Shown here piece after piece: positions 1 to 35,958 of a stretch of 64,000 nt of DNA (its first letter is position 1; every line of letters begins with the position of its first letter). The DNA is taken from NCBI GenBank assembly GCA_950097015.1, contig CATNEN010000029.1, positions 806,001 through 870,000 of the forward strand, given 5' to 3'. The position numbers were made by a program, and so were the translations under genes. The notes beneath the pieces are model-generated. The model did no database searches and was not told the DNA's origin. It worked only from the letters and a program-made list of their open reading frames with translations. Origin of the DNA: Macrostomum hystrix. Taxonomy: Eukaryota; Platyhelminthes; Macrostomidae.

Positions 1-541
1 CTAATTTGTCCCTAGAAACGCTCAAATGTATGTGTTCAGCCGCTAACTCACTCTGATTCTTCAGCGGGGTAAACTATAAAGCTACTCTAGGAACTATTAG
101 CTAGAGCACACAGGTTCAGTAGAAGGTTTCTTGTCACGGAATCCTTGCTGGCTCTGGTTTTGTTGCTCGACCGATTATGCTTGTACTTTAATTTATATTG
201 TACCGTTCTGATTGAGCCCGCATATTTTGTCATCTCAGTTTCAAACTATTTGCTCTTAGCTCCTGTCATTAGCTTTTTAGAATTTGTCCATTCATTTATT
301 GTCTTTGGTTTTCTGTTGCCGCGACCTTCAGTCTCTCTCTAGACTCAGCCTTAGACTCAGAAGCCACAAAAACACAAGCAAAAAAGGTTTATCAGAGCTG
401 AATGTTTGCAAACTTTAAAATCAACAATTCGAGTATCAATAATAAAAATATTTAGTCATATTGCAAGAATTTAATTTATCAGTCACCGCTTTTGTATTTT
501 AAGGCCTTGTTTCCAATTGGGAGATGAGGATGAGGTAGTTG
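1..541. other. No gene recognised
   Basis: AT-rich DNA. A 65-codon frame at 145-342 does not start with ATG and resembles nothing known. Confidence 0.5.
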
Positions 542-543
542 GT

Positions 544-781
544 TGAGGCGATGGGAGATGAGACGATGGGAGACGAGGCGATGGAAGATGAGGCGATGGG
601 AGATGAGGCGATGGGAGATGAGGCGATGGGAGATGAGGCGATGGGAGATGAGGCGATGGGAGATGAGGCGATGGGAGATGAGGCGATGGGAGATGAGGCG
701 ATGGGAGATAAGGCGATGGGAGATGAGACGATGGGAGATTAGGCGATGGGAGATCAGGCGATGGGAGATCAGGCGATGGAA
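544..781. repeat. Minisatellite, 15-bp unit
   Basis: About 16 copies of GATGGGAGATGAGGC with few changes. A period divisible by 3 opens frames on both strands (up to 137 codons) that are not genes. Confidence 0.95.
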
Positions 782-915
782 GTTCGCTCCCCTCAACTTC
801 CTCCGGAGGAGGAATTCAGCTCGTAAGGCCATATAAGTTTCAACGCTGAGTTGACAGTATTCTAGGAGGAGATATCGAAATGACAGACACACACACAGAC
901 AAACAACACGTGAAA

Positions 916-1555
916 GGGGGCGAGTAGGTCAGCGGCTAGCGTCGCTGCCTCGCACTCCAATGGACGCTAGTTCGATTCTCCCTACAAGTCACGATTAATT
1001 TCGGGACTTGTTGGAGGGTTTGGACAGTAGCGACCGGCGGAGGTGCACCATATTTCGTGCAATTAAGCTTGAAATAATAGCTTCGCTCCTACCTTTCTGT
1101 GTGCCTGTTCTGCGTTGTGTGAGTTGTGTGCGTTGGAGCTGGGCGTGAGGCCTTGCGGGGGTGGCTGGGGCCGTGTGTCTGCTGACACTAGTGTTATTAG
1201 TGCATTCTATTGAATTAATGGACGGGTGTACACCGCCGCGTGCTTTCTGGATTTCCGTCAGCGCGATTGGATAAGCGTACACTCATCACCCGCCCACCCC
1301 CCCTGAGGACTGATTTCATATCAGCATTCCGCCCCGGCTTGGTCTGCTCTGTGCGTGTTGGGCTGGTGGGGGTGGGGGGCACTGCTGCCTATTCTGGGTG
1401 CCTCCTGCCCTCCCCGGCTGGTCTGTGCTGCTGTGTGTCGTGCCTGCTCAGGGGAGGCGGCGCGATGGGCGCTAAGCGCCTAGTTCGCCGGTCTGGGGGC
1501 GTGCCACTCCGTCGCTTGTGCGACAAGTGCCCCCTGCAAATAGATAGATAAGTAG
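916..1555 (+). mobile_element. tRNA-derived SINE, family A, copy 1, with target-site duplication
   Basis: The head has a tRNA-like A box (TAGGTCAGCGGC) and B box (AGTTCGATTCT). The body is GC-rich and the tail is ATAG repeats. It is flanked by the identical 14-base duplication AACAACACGTGAAA at 902-915 and 1556-1569. The second copy is at 26376-26877. Confidence 0.85.
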
Positions 1556-1586
1556 AACAACACGTGAAAATTAGTATATTTAGATG

Positions 1587-1771
1587 GGGGGTCAGTGGCA
1601 GAGCGGCTAACGCGTGTGCCCCACGTGAGCTCGATTCCGCGGCGAGGCCACATTCATTTGAATATGTCCTGAGTATGTATTGCTCTAAAATTCGTTAGAG
1701 CAATATGCTGAGTAAGTTATACATAAAAGAAGACAAGAAAACGTTTTTCTCAAAGCTGAAAAAGTAAATTA
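1587..1771 (+). mobile_element. tRNA-derived SINE-like element, family B
   Basis: Head with GGCAGAGCGGCTAACGCG and a B-box-like GAGCTCGATTCC, a poor but recognisable tRNA shape. Its last 86 bases (1686-1771) recur unchanged at 3168-3253. Confidence 0.6.
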
Positions 1772-1875
1772 TTATCTACGCTACGCGGAGAGAAGGCTTG
1801 GGGGCTTGTCCTGCAATTTACGCCCTTGAGGGCCGACCTCCAAGGTAGAAAGTGTACTCTGCTTGACGATGAGAA

Positions 1876-2050
1876 AGACATGGCAGATATGTACACACCT
1901 GTGTGAGCGTATGCCTGCGTACAGTATCTGTGTGCGTGTGTGCTCAGGAGTCAGCAAAATGGGCAGAATTGCCTCCTCGCTGGCTGTGGGTCTAGTGTCA
2001 GCACAAAATGATGTGCCATTTGCCCGCAGCCCTCCTGCAATTATTATTAT
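1876..2050 (+). repeat. Dispersed repeat, family D, copy 1
   Basis: About 170 bp beginning GGCAGATATGTACACACCTG and ending in a CTCCTGCAATTATT tail. A diverged copy lies in opposite orientation at about 51094-51281. Confidence 0.7.
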
Positions 2051-2099
2051 TATTAATTATAATTTAATTTTAATTTTTTTCTTTTTATTATTATAAGTA

Positions 2100-2330
2100 C
2101 ACCCAGTCCACTTAAGCCATATGTACATCTGTGTTGAGCCCATTGACTAGGAAGGCCACCAGAACCACCCTAATTTCTTTTATTTTCTTCAGAATTCAGT
2201 GTCTCGCTTAAGGATACAAATTGCCTCCCTTGGGCTCAGATCCGAACTCCTGATCTCCGACCTGGTCAGAAGTCCAAGCTCTAACTACTGGGCTGCAAGC
2301 TCCCTAATTGAAGATCGAGGAGATCAGGAG
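2100..2330 (-). mobile_element. tRNA-derived SINE, family C, minus orientation
   Basis: Read on the minus strand it opens with CAGCCCAGTAGTTAGAGC (A box) and holds GAGTTCGGATCTGAG (B box), then a body ending near TGGACTGGGTGT. It shares its tail style with 46430-46680 and 55193-55260. Confidence 0.6.
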
Positions 2331-3167
2331 AGATGCTTAGCTGGAAAATCGAGGATGAAAGGCTTTTGTGGTTCTTCGTGGACCTCGCCAGCTGAGAGGT
2401 CTCGAGCGATTCTGAGAAGAGCCTCGACGACGAGATTTCAGCGGAGGAGTCTGGGGATGATGGAGATGCAGCTGAAGAACAGGTGATGACGCCGAAATAG
2501 CAAGGCGTGACTGAGGAGATGGATGCACGCGAAAACCTGGTGCGGCCTCTCTAGTGGAGTTGAGGGCCTGAATTATGGACGTCGACGTCTATAATGGAGT
2601 CGGTAGTTTCTTCTCCAAGCTCAATCATTACTGACCATCTATGAGAGATGTGCAGGCTTACCAAGCAATAATTTAAAATCAAGGAAAACTAGGAGTAGAA
2701 GGACGAGAAACTACATTTCTTAGAAAAAGTTTAAGTACTGTGCAGATTTAGCGACAGCTGTGTATTGATTGGAGCGGATCAAATGCTCGTCTAACAAATA
2801 TTTGTTTCCCTATTTATAGCTTCATCTACGCTAGTATTTCTCTCAAGCTTTATTTGTGAAATTTATTATTTTTATTTTCTCAGCATCACAACGCCTTTGC
2901 CTAAAAATACACTAAGCTCCTGAAACAAAACCAAAAGGAAATACAAGCCTTTTTTGCGTTCCCGGATCAGTGATCCACTAGTTTATTTATTGATAAATTT
3001 TCTAAAAAACTCTAAGCTAGACTCTTAGCATTATAACAAAAACCACAGGAGTAGCACTTCGCAAGCCTATAGAAGTCTAGTTTAAGTTCTTGCCTAATAA
3101 TTTCTTGTTTGCTTAGACTTTGCTTGCTTACTGGAGAAAATATATAGTATTCAGGAATAAAGCTTTG

Positions 3168-3253
3168 TAAAATTCGTTAGAGCAATATGCTGAGTAAGTT
3201 ATACATAAAAGAAGACAAGAAAACGTTTTTCTCAAAGCTGAAAAAGTAAATTA
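3168..3253 (+). repeat. 86-bp direct repeat, second copy (family B tail)
   Basis: Matches 1686-1771 base for base, beginning TAAAATTCGTTAGAGCAATA. A diverged start of the same sequence is near 28034. It looks like a 5'-truncated copy of family B. Confidence 0.85.
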
Positions 3254-3895
3254 TGAGTCCATTTGAAGAGGAAGTAGAAACCACTGCGACGAACTCACAA
3301 CCAATTACTTAATATAATCTGAAACTCATATATGAAAATTTAGTAGCCCGTCCTGGCCGAGGCGTTGGTGTGGGTCACTTGGTCCTAACAGGAGGTTCTT
3401 TGTCTATTGCTAATTTTCACATTATTCACACCGTTCGGAACATACTGAAGAAAATATAACTATCTAGGCTCTATCTGGATGTACCAGACGTTAAGGTAAT
3501 AAGAAGTGAAGGTTCTTACCAGATTAAAAGTATAGATAAAGGGAACCCAAGTAATTCAAAGCATGTACATTTAATACATATTTGCTTATCTCTTATCCTG
3601 ATTGCAGGATGAGATCGTAAGATCGTAATCAACGACAAAGAAAACGCAGATTTAACGAAGGCACTAATTCAATTTTTTACGATATAAGAAACTGTGGAAT
3701 TACGTGACTTTTACTGTTGTGCGCAATCGAGTCGTGTGAGGTGTTTCATAACAGTTTGCTATTTGTCATGTTTTATTAACTAATATTTTGCGTTTAAGTG
3801 ATTTAAAATTGCAATTTCGAGCTATTAAAAAAATTATTTCTGCTGTGACAAACGGATTAAAATAAATTTTCGTTAGCGACTTAAAAGAATTAGTC
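3254..3895 (+). other. DNA upstream of PKC; no clear promoter motif
   Basis: Presumed promoter and 5' UTR of PKC, AT-rich. No convincing TATA box or initiator could be assigned. Confidence 0.4.
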
Positions 3896-27252
<23,357 letters not shown>

Positions 27253-28654
27253 CATGTCTCCTGAGCGGGCCCCGGCACATATCTTTGTCTGTCTGGTCTC
27301 TAATGTAGTGGCTGTTTATATTCGTTTTCTAATTTATTTTTTTCTTCGTTTTTCCGTTAACTATCCTCATCATAGTACTATAGCAATTGTTAATAACATC
27401 TCGATTCAATTTCTATTATTCTAGCAATTTTTCTCTTGTCTATCTCATCTCTCTGCCGTCAATCAATTTTAAATCGAATTCTTTTTTTCTTTAATTTATT
27501 CTAGAAAGACTTTTGTTTTGAACGATTTGACATTGTTTTTCTAGTTTCTTTGAAGAGCAGAAATGCGATCTAGTCGATCAATTCTATTTTTTTGACATAG
27601 TTAGCTGTTTTTTCAACCACCAGAACTCTATTTTTTCAGGAATAATCTTGTTTTTGCGAACTCAAGAATCCTTATCTGTGGCACATCTGCTAGGTGATGA
27701 GAGCTGAGTAGGTCATGGACAATTAAAAAATATTATTATCCCGAGATTAAATGATAATAATAATTATTATTATTAGAATAGGTGTAGCACCCATCCCATC
27801 AGTCCATGGACCATGGATTTGACATTGTTAATTCTAGACTCTACTTGTAACAAGGACCACCAGGAGTTGAATGAAGAGAAACAAAGATTCTTATAAAATG
27901 TTTTGGAGGCCGGCTTCTGCCGAAAATACGCTACGGAGATAAGATATTTTGACATATTCTGCACAAATTTAGTGACAGTGTCTGACTGATTGCGGATTAT
28001 AGGCTCTTACTTTGATATTAGTGATAGCTTCTTCTAAAATTCGTTAGTGCAACCTGTAAGTTAAATAAAAACAATCACAATTTTATTGTGGAAAAAAAAT
28101 GAAAAATAATCTCACATTATCTCCGTAGTGTGATTTTCGTAGGAAACCGCCTCCTAAACGCTTTCTAAGAAACGTTATTTTAAAAGTAGTTTAAGTACCT
28201 GTCAGCTGCTTATTATCTGCAAGTTCGCAAGCTATTCTAGTCTAAACATTTCACTAGCATATTCCAATGTTTTCGTCTTGTTGTACTGACTGTTGACTGC
28301 GTACATCTGTCATGTACGCAGCTTTTGCAAGACTTTATTGTAAACTCGTCATTGCTATTTATAAGCAAACGAAAGAAGCAATTTTATAGTCAACTCCGTT
28401 TTGTCGAGTCGCAAAAATCCTAGGAAACTATTTTACTCATCCTTTTTTGCGCCTAAATACAATCTCATCGTTTTCTGTGTTTTTAATTCCCAAATCAATG
28501 ACCGACTGCTCTCGTTAGGGTCTGCGATCCAGTTCGGTCCAAATATGTTGATTGAAATTGAAAAATCAGAACACTAGAGCTGTTATTTGCTTGCACTTCT
28601 CCCATTTTACTTCTCGACCATGAACATCTTGATGCGTTTTGTGTCAATGACTTC
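27253..28654. other. PKC 3' region; no further gene
   Basis: AT-rich, presumed 3' UTR and beyond. Holds a fragment near 27681-28080 resembling family B and C elements. Confidence 0.5.
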
Positions 28655-29108
28655 AGGTGAAGATCTAGGACACCAGGTGAATGTCTAGGATACCAGGTGA
28701 AGATCTAGGACACCAGGTGAATGTCTAGGATACCAGGTGAAGATCTAGGACACCAGGTGAATGTCTAGGATACCAGGTGAAGATCTAGGACACCAGGTGA
28801 ATATCTAGGACACCAGGTGAATATCTAGGACACCAGGTGAATGTCTAGGATACCAGGTGAAGATCTAGGACACCAGGTGAAGATCTAGGACACCAGATGA
28901 AGATCTAGGACACCAGGTGAATATCTAGGACACCAGGTGAAGATCTAGGACACCAGGTGAAGATCTAGGACACCAGGTGAATATCTAGGACACCAGGTGA
29001 AGATCTAGGACACCAGGTGAAGATCTAGGACACCAGGTGAAGATCTAGGACACCAGGTGAATATCTAGGACACCAGGTGAATATCTAGGACACCAGGTGA
29101 AGATCTAG
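28655..29108. repeat. Minisatellite, 20-bp unit, intergenic
   Basis: About 22 copies of AGATCTAGGACACCAGGTGA, with ATGTCTAGGATACCAGGTGA variants alternating at the left end. Confidence 0.95.
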
Positions 29109-29739
29109 TGACAGCTGACACGAATTCGCATCTCAGATACCCTGAGAAGGTCTGAAAATAACTTTGTGAGCACAAGCAGTCTATGTTAATATTATCTGAA
29201 TGTATTTCAGCTTTCTGTCTGCGTGATCACGCTGTTTAATTTTCCTTCTTTGCAATATCATTTGGCACAATTATTATTAATCTGCGATGCCTAATCGGTG
29301 TTTATACGAGCCGTAGAATTTAACTTGTCTCTTTCCATTTATCCTACTTGTGAGTAAGCTGTCGCGCGAATCACAGCTGCTATTTATCTGCCGCTGTTAG
29401 TCCAAGCGCCCCCCGTCAGGCCCCCGGAGCCTGTAAGTTCTTACTTCACTTTCCTTATATTTTCTATTATACAATTTTCTATTTATTGCGAGTCCAAGTG
29501 TTTGTTGTGCCTAATCGACCTCTAGTTTATGAAGTTGTGCATCTGTCATGTACGCAGAATTTATATATTATAATTGTCCTTTTGTGTGCTACGATAATAT
29601 TAATAATAAATTGATATCGCTAATCAAATGTTCTGTGTATCGATTCTATATTATATGTGTTCGATGCTATACAACCGGCTGCTAAATTACTGTCTCAATT
29701 TATTGAATGGGCCATACCCCATTATGATCCGCCACTGAA

Positions 29740-30280
29740 GGTTTAACTGACAAATTTCCAGATCCCAAGGCTTAACATTTCCAGATCCCCAAGGCTTAAC
29801 TAACAAATTTCCAGATCCCCAAGGCCTAACTAACAAATTTCCGGATCCCCAAGGCTTAACTGACGAATTTCCAGATCCCCAAGGCTTAACTAAAAAATTT
29901 CCAGATCCCCATGGCTTAACTGACGAATTTCCAGATCCCCAAGGCTTAACTAACAAATTTCCTGATCCCCAAGGCTTAACTGACGAATTTCCAGATCCCC
30001 AAGGCTTAACTGACGAATTTCCAGATCCCCAGGGCTTAACTGTCGAATTTCCAGATCCCCACGGCTTAACTGACGAATTTCCAGATCCCCAGGGCTTAAC
30101 TGACAAATTTCCAGATCCCCAAGGCTTAACTGATGAATTTCCAGATCCCCACGGCTTAACTGTCGAATTTCCAGATCCCCACGGCTTAACTGACAAATTT
30201 CCAGATCCCCAAGGCTTAACTGACGAATTTCCAGATCCCCAAGGCTTAACTGACAAATTTCCAGATCCCCAACACAAAGA
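29740..30280. repeat. Minisatellite, 30-bp unit (first of a linked pair)
   Basis: About 18 copies containing AATTTCCAGATCCCCAAGGC and TTAACTGACG. Confidence 0.95.
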
Positions 30281-30928
30281 TGACACATTTCCAGATATCC
30301 AGCACACAGCTGACACATTCCCAGATATACAAAACACAGCTGACACATTCCCAGATATACAAAACACAGCTGACACATTTCCAGATATCCAACACAGCTG
30401 ACACATTCCCAGATATCCAAAACACAGCTGACACATTCCCAGATATCCAAAACACAGCTGACACATTCCCAGATATACAAAACACAGCTGACACATTCCC
30501 AGATATACAAAACACAGCTGACACATTCCCAGATATACAAAACACAGCTGACACATTCCCAGATATACAAAACACAGCTGACACATTCCCAGATATACAA
30601 AACACAGCTGACACATTCCCAGATATACAAAACACAGCTGACACATTCCCAGATATACAAAACACAGCTGACACATTCCCAGATATACAAAACACAGCTG
30701 ACACATTCCCAGATATACAAAACACAGCTGACACATTCCCAGATATCCAACACACAGCTGACACATTCCCAGATATACAAAACACAGCTGACACATTTCC
30801 AGATATCCAACACACAGCTGACACATTCCCAGATATACAAAACACAGCTGACACATTTCCAGATATCCAACACACAGCTGACACATTCCCAGATATCCAA
30901 CACACAGCTGACACATTTCCAGATCCTT
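30281..30928. repeat. Minisatellite, 30-bp unit (second of a linked pair)
   Basis: About 21 copies containing ACACAGCTGACACATTCCCA and GATATACAAA. It shares the CA[TC]TTCCAGAT core and exact period with the block to its left, so the two are probably related. Frames up to 409 codons are by-products. Confidence 0.95.
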
Positions 30929-32094
30929 AAAATACCTCAGTAGATTGGATTAGATCTGGCATTTCTATTCTCATTGGAAAATGAGACCAACGCTAAAATT
31001 GGGTTTCATAGAACAACTCTTTCTAAGCCAGGTTTTTTATATGAATAAATCCTCAATCCTAAAAAATATTTTTCTGCTACTCATAGTAGCGCCACGCAGC
31101 GAAATTGTTAGCAAATCTAAGTGTTTGTGAACGCCTCTTGGCCCACAATAAGCCTGTTAGTTGCTTGTGCTGCAGACGAGTTTTTCTGCTGCAACGCATG
31201 GGCTGGGACTAGGGGAGTGCAGGCAACTAAGAGTGCAACCTTTTTCGGGAAGCTGAGAAGACAACGGCGGCGAAAGGAAAGGGCTGCGAGACAGGGGTGG
31301 TTTGGGAAGGCTGGAGAGGAAAATATTTATGGGAGAGAATAGAGTCAGGCCCTGCTGCATAATGAGTGAGGAAAAATGAGAGGGAGAGGACAGTTCTCCT
31401 GCTCTCCTGCCACCGAGGATAGAAAGGGAAGTCTGCGCTCGGCATGGGGAAAAACCCGACTGTCGCTAGGAGGACTGACAGAGGGGAATGGGGACTCGAG
31501 CAATGAGGCGTGAGAGAATGCAAGCAAAGAAGCGTTCCTTCCTTCTCTTCCACGATCCCAGCGAGAGTGCAGAGACCGGCCAGCCGCTGGAGTCCTCAGT
31601 CGCAGACGTGTACTCATCAGAGCTGCCATCAGTATTTGGGCTGCTCTACTCCTTCTCAAATGGGGGGATGGGGAGTTGCTATCCCTGTGTCTCGGGGGGG
31701 GGGCAATGACTGACAGTGTCGGGTACCGACCGTTAAAATTTTTTTGTCTGAGAACACTTTCACAATAAGTTATCAGACGGACATTGTTCAGAGAATTCAG
31801 GGACTTCAGGGGCGGAGTTATTTGTTATAAAATGTTTTCATTTGTACTAAGTCCATCAGCAGCCTTCTTCCCATCAAATATCCTAGTTTTATTATTCTTT
31901 ACATTCGAAGCGCACGAGGCGATGCGTGAGTATAGTGAGACAGCGAGGGACGGCAAGACAGAGATTGATATGATTTGCGAATGCTAATATAGAGACAGCC
32001 AAATGGCTGACACGATTTAAAAATATTAGAAAATGCTCCCTTATACTTCACTGCGTCCTTTTTCCAGAATTCAGCCCAGCCACGCAGACCTGTT

Positions 32095-32125
<31 letters not shown>

Positions 32126-32639
32126 GCCCCACCAACTTCTCCTCCATCGCTCTGCAACCAACGGTTACAAATAAACTCCCCCCTTGTCCTTCTCCTCCAC
32201 GAATGTATCCCCGTGCCCTTCTGTCCCCGAACTCCCCCATGCAATGTCCCTCGAAGGAGCCGCTCGCTTTACCCACCTCCGCCTCGGTGTCTCCGATATC
32301 CCCCTCCTCCCCCTAAATCGTGACGTCAGATGCAAATAAATCGGCTAAAAATAGATCGGCCGGCCTCTGGCCTCCACTGCGCGCTATTCGGTCTCTTCTC
32401 AGTTCTCACATGACGGCCAAAATTGACACCGGAGCCGGCTCTGGCCTTGATTGATGCCCGCAACCCTGGCGGACCGTGCACGCGCGCTCCATCATTCTCT
32501 GGGGTGACGGTGAAATTTACTGTACTTTACTTTTCTTTTCTACAGAGACTTACTTTTCTTACAGAGACTGTAGAAAAATGGTGCGAAATCCCTCATTTCA
32601 AAATCCCTCCCATCCACCCCATCTTTCGTAATCCGTCGC
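30929..32639. other. Intergenic DNA; no gene recognised
   Basis: GC-rich middle part with overlapping short frames on both strands and a (TGC)n run near 32093-32122. Nothing resembles a known protein. Confidence 0.5.
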
Positions 32640-33325
32640 TTCAAAATCTCTTAATTCACAATCCCCCAATTCACAATCCCCCAATTCACAATCCCCCAAT
32701 TCACAATCCCCCAATTCACAATCCCCAATTCACAATCCCCCAATTCACAATCCCCCAATTCACAATCCCCCAATTCACAATCCCCCAATTCACAATCCCC
32801 CAATTCACAATCCCCCAATTCACAATCCCTCAATTCACAATGCCTCAATTCACAATCCCTCAATTCACAATGCCTCAATTCACAATCCCTCAATTCACAA
32901 TCCCTCAATTCACAATCCCTCAATTCACAATGCCTCAATTCACAATCCCTCAATTCACAATGCCTCAATTTACGATCCCTCAATTCACAATGCCTCAATT
33001 CACAATGCTCCAATTCACAATGCCTTAATTCACAATCCAACAATTCATAATCCCTCAATTCACAATGCCTCAATTCACAATGCCCCAATTCACAATGCCT
33101 CAATTCACAATGCCCCAATTCACAATGCGTCAATTCACAATGCCCCAATTCACAATGCCTCAATTCACAATGCCTTAATTCACAATCCAACAATTCATAA
33201 TCCCTCAATTCACAATGCCTCAATTCACAATGCCCCAATTCACAATGCGTCAATTCACAATGCCCCAATTCACAATGCCTCAATTCACAATGCCCCAATT
33301 CACAATGCCTCAATTCACAATGCCT
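32640..33325. repeat. Minisatellite, 15-bp unit, intergenic
   Basis: About 45 copies of CAATTCACAATGCCT or CAATTCACAATCCCC. The left half is CCC-rich, the right half TGC-rich. Confidence 0.95.
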
Positions 33326-34934
33326 ACTATGCTACAAAATCGAAAGAATTCTGAAGAAACGATTAAGCTGTTTAAAGATAGATGGATTTACCGATGAACT
33401 TTTCACACTATATTTTTTAGATATATATTTGTACGTAAATATAGATATAACAGTTATGCATGTCATAGGTTTATGCGTGTGTGTTTTATGGATAAATAAG
33501 CAAACAAATAAATAAACAGACTTGCAATTGTCCATTAGACTTAAGCCATGTGTGGTCCTTGGTCTCATGCTTGAGTGAGTATACAGCCTAGCAACAAGCC
33601 ATCTGATCGAAATAGCTTAACTAAAAGATGGGAGCTCAGTTTTGCGTTGACAGGTCTAGCATAGCAGTTTAACAAAATATGACAATTCTTTGTTAAAATA
33701 AACCAAACACAGAAATACAGACAGAGAGACAGACACACGGACATTGTGTAGTTTTAGACAGTTATTTTTCTTACAGTCACGAAAATATGGAATCGCAATT
33801 ATATTATTTTTAATATCCCGGTGACTTTATATCGTTATTAAATATTAGATAGTTCAACTTATTTAATTCATAACGTCTCTGAAAGTACATTGTTTTGTCT
33901 GTCAACTGCCAGTTTTTTATTCATAATCAAAAGAATGCAATAAAGATCTGCATATATATATATATAGCAAAATATTCATTGTGCTATAAATATTTCGCTG
34001 TCTGTACATGATAGAAAAACACTAACATGGCTGACACTCCGGCTATCAATCTTATTGCTTAATAATATAATTAAATTGCATTACTATTGCTTGCTTTACC
34101 TTCTAGAACAAAAATATTGTACAGAGAAAGTATACAAACAAAATAAATATAGAAAATGGAACAAGGAATTATATAGTAGGTACTTAATTTACAATTGTAT
34201 TTTTTAAACCTAACACGCCCTTAAACATGTTCTAAAACAGTTTTTTATAAGTATGCATGGGTGCGGTACACTACAGTAACCATGCCTTTAGAAGAGGCAA
34301 ATAATTACATTAGAAGGTGGAGTCAGAGAGAGAGAGAGCTTTGAGAGAAAGAAAAAACTAAACGAGAAAAATGCGCCACTGTTTCAAATGACTTGAAAAG
34401 AAACTGTCTGACATTGCTGTTGCGTAAGATTGCGCAGTTTAACTAACTAACTAATAGGGACGCCAAGAATACAAAACTGTTGTGCGACAATACTTCAAGG
34501 GGAAATGACAACACAAATAAGCAAGCGCGCAGGCCAATTTGTCATGCGCGTGCTTCAATCGAAAGTCAGAAAATTAAAAGTATCAGTAAGAATAATTTCA
34601 AGCCACAATATAACTATATAGCTCGAAAATTATGATAAAATCATACATAATCTTGTAAAATCTAAAAAGAGAGATTTGAATCTTCGGTAATGCAAAATTG
34701 CGTGTGCAAATAAATCACTTTCTAGACAACAGACTAAAAACAATTTATTTAATCTATATGGGAATAAAACGCGAGAAGAATTGCTTGTAAACAGATACAA
34801 ATCAGACAATAAGAAACTACATACAAGCATGTCAGCGGCCAGGTACATAATTACGAGGAGGCAGAAGAACGTATGACCCGCTTCGAACAAGGATAGAAAA
34901 GGTCCGTAAGACTTCACTACTGACTAGAAATAGA
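33326..34934. other. Intergenic AT-rich DNA; no gene recognised
   Basis: No exon, RNA gene or array recognised beyond a short TA run near 33952-33964. Confidence 0.5.
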
Positions 34935-35640
34935 AAGTCAGACCCCATCTCACTTTACACGGGGCAGAGAAGAAAGTCAGACCCCCACCTCACTCCACAC
35001 GGGGCAGAGAAGAAAGTCAGACCCCCACCTCACTCCACACGGGGCAGAGAAGGAAGTCAGACCCTCACCTCACTCGACATGGGGCAGAGAAGAAAGTCAG
35101 ACCCCAACCTCACTCCTCACGGGGCAGAGAAGAAAGTCAGACCCCCACCTAACTCCACACGGGGCAGAGAAGAATGTCAGACCCCCACCTCACTCCACAC
35201 GGGGCAGAGAAGGAAGTCAGACCCTCACCTCACTCGACATGGGGCAGAGAAGAAAGTCAGACCCCAACCTCACTCCACACGGGGCAGAGAAGAAAGTCAG
35301 ACCCCCACCTCACTCCACACGGGGCAGAGAAGAATGTCAGACCCCCACCTCACTCCACACGGGGCAGAGAAGGAAGTCAGACCCTCACCTCACTCGACAT
35401 GGGGCAGAGAAGAAAGTCAGACCCCAACCTCACTCCACACGGGGCAGAGAAGAAAGTCGTCAGACCCCACCTCACTCCACACGGGGCAGAGAAGAAAGTC
35501 AGACCCCCACCTCACTCCACACGGGGCAGGGAAGGAAGTCAGACCCTCACCTCACTCGACATGGGGCAGAGAAGAAAGTCAGACCCCCACCTCACTCGTC
35601 TCGGGACAGATTAGAAATCCATACAACTCACTTCACTCTG
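34935..35640. repeat. Minisatellite, 40-bp unit, downstream of DGK
   Basis: About 17 copies containing GGGGCAGAGAAGAAAGTCAG and CCTCACTCCACAC. Period 40 opens three overlapping spurious frames. Related to 37635-37860. Confidence 0.95.
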
Positions 35641-35760
35641 TACAGGTCAAAGATGTGTAAAAGTTTTGGGCCATGGTTTTGTACCAGAAAAAGTAAAACA
35701 TATTTTTGCAGTCCAGGCCAGCATCTATCATTGTCTTGGCAAAGTAAGATCCAATCAACG

Positions 35761-35958
35761 TTAGTCTGAACCCCCAATGGCGCCTTCATCAGGAGGAGGA
35801 GTGGGACACTGACTGGGCTCCGGGTTGTAGAAGGACTGCTCAGCCAAAGCGCTGCGCCCTTTCGACTTTCCTTTGCACTTTTTTAGCATGGAGGCGCGCA
35901 GTGCACTACGGAGAACGACTACCTGACCACTGGACTGCACCCACGGCTCGCCATCAAT
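35761..35958 (-). CDS. DGKQ: DGK theta exon 10: C-terminus
   Basis: Codes IDGEPWVQSSGQVVVLRSAL, a basic stretch (KKCKGKSKGR), then a Pro-rich end and TAA at 35763-35761. The tail is longer than the accessory domain needs and looks disordered. Confidence 0.93.
   Translation of the reverse strand: MDGEPWVQSSGQVVVLRSALRASMLKKCKGKSKGRSALAEQSFYNPEPSQCPTPPPDEGAIGGSD

Noticed and set aside
916-990. Functional tRNA gene
   Set aside because: Only the A and B boxes are tRNA-like. No clean cloverleaf could be folded by eye, and the element goes on for 600 bases with a target duplication, so it is a SINE.
29687-30916. 409-codon Cys-rich minus-strand frame
   Set aside because: Product of two 30-bp arrays. 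A 216-codon frame is open on the other strand over the same units.
35079-35769. Three overlapping frames of 146-193 codons
   Set aside because: The 40-bp unit shifts frame every copy, so the same peptide appears in all three frames.
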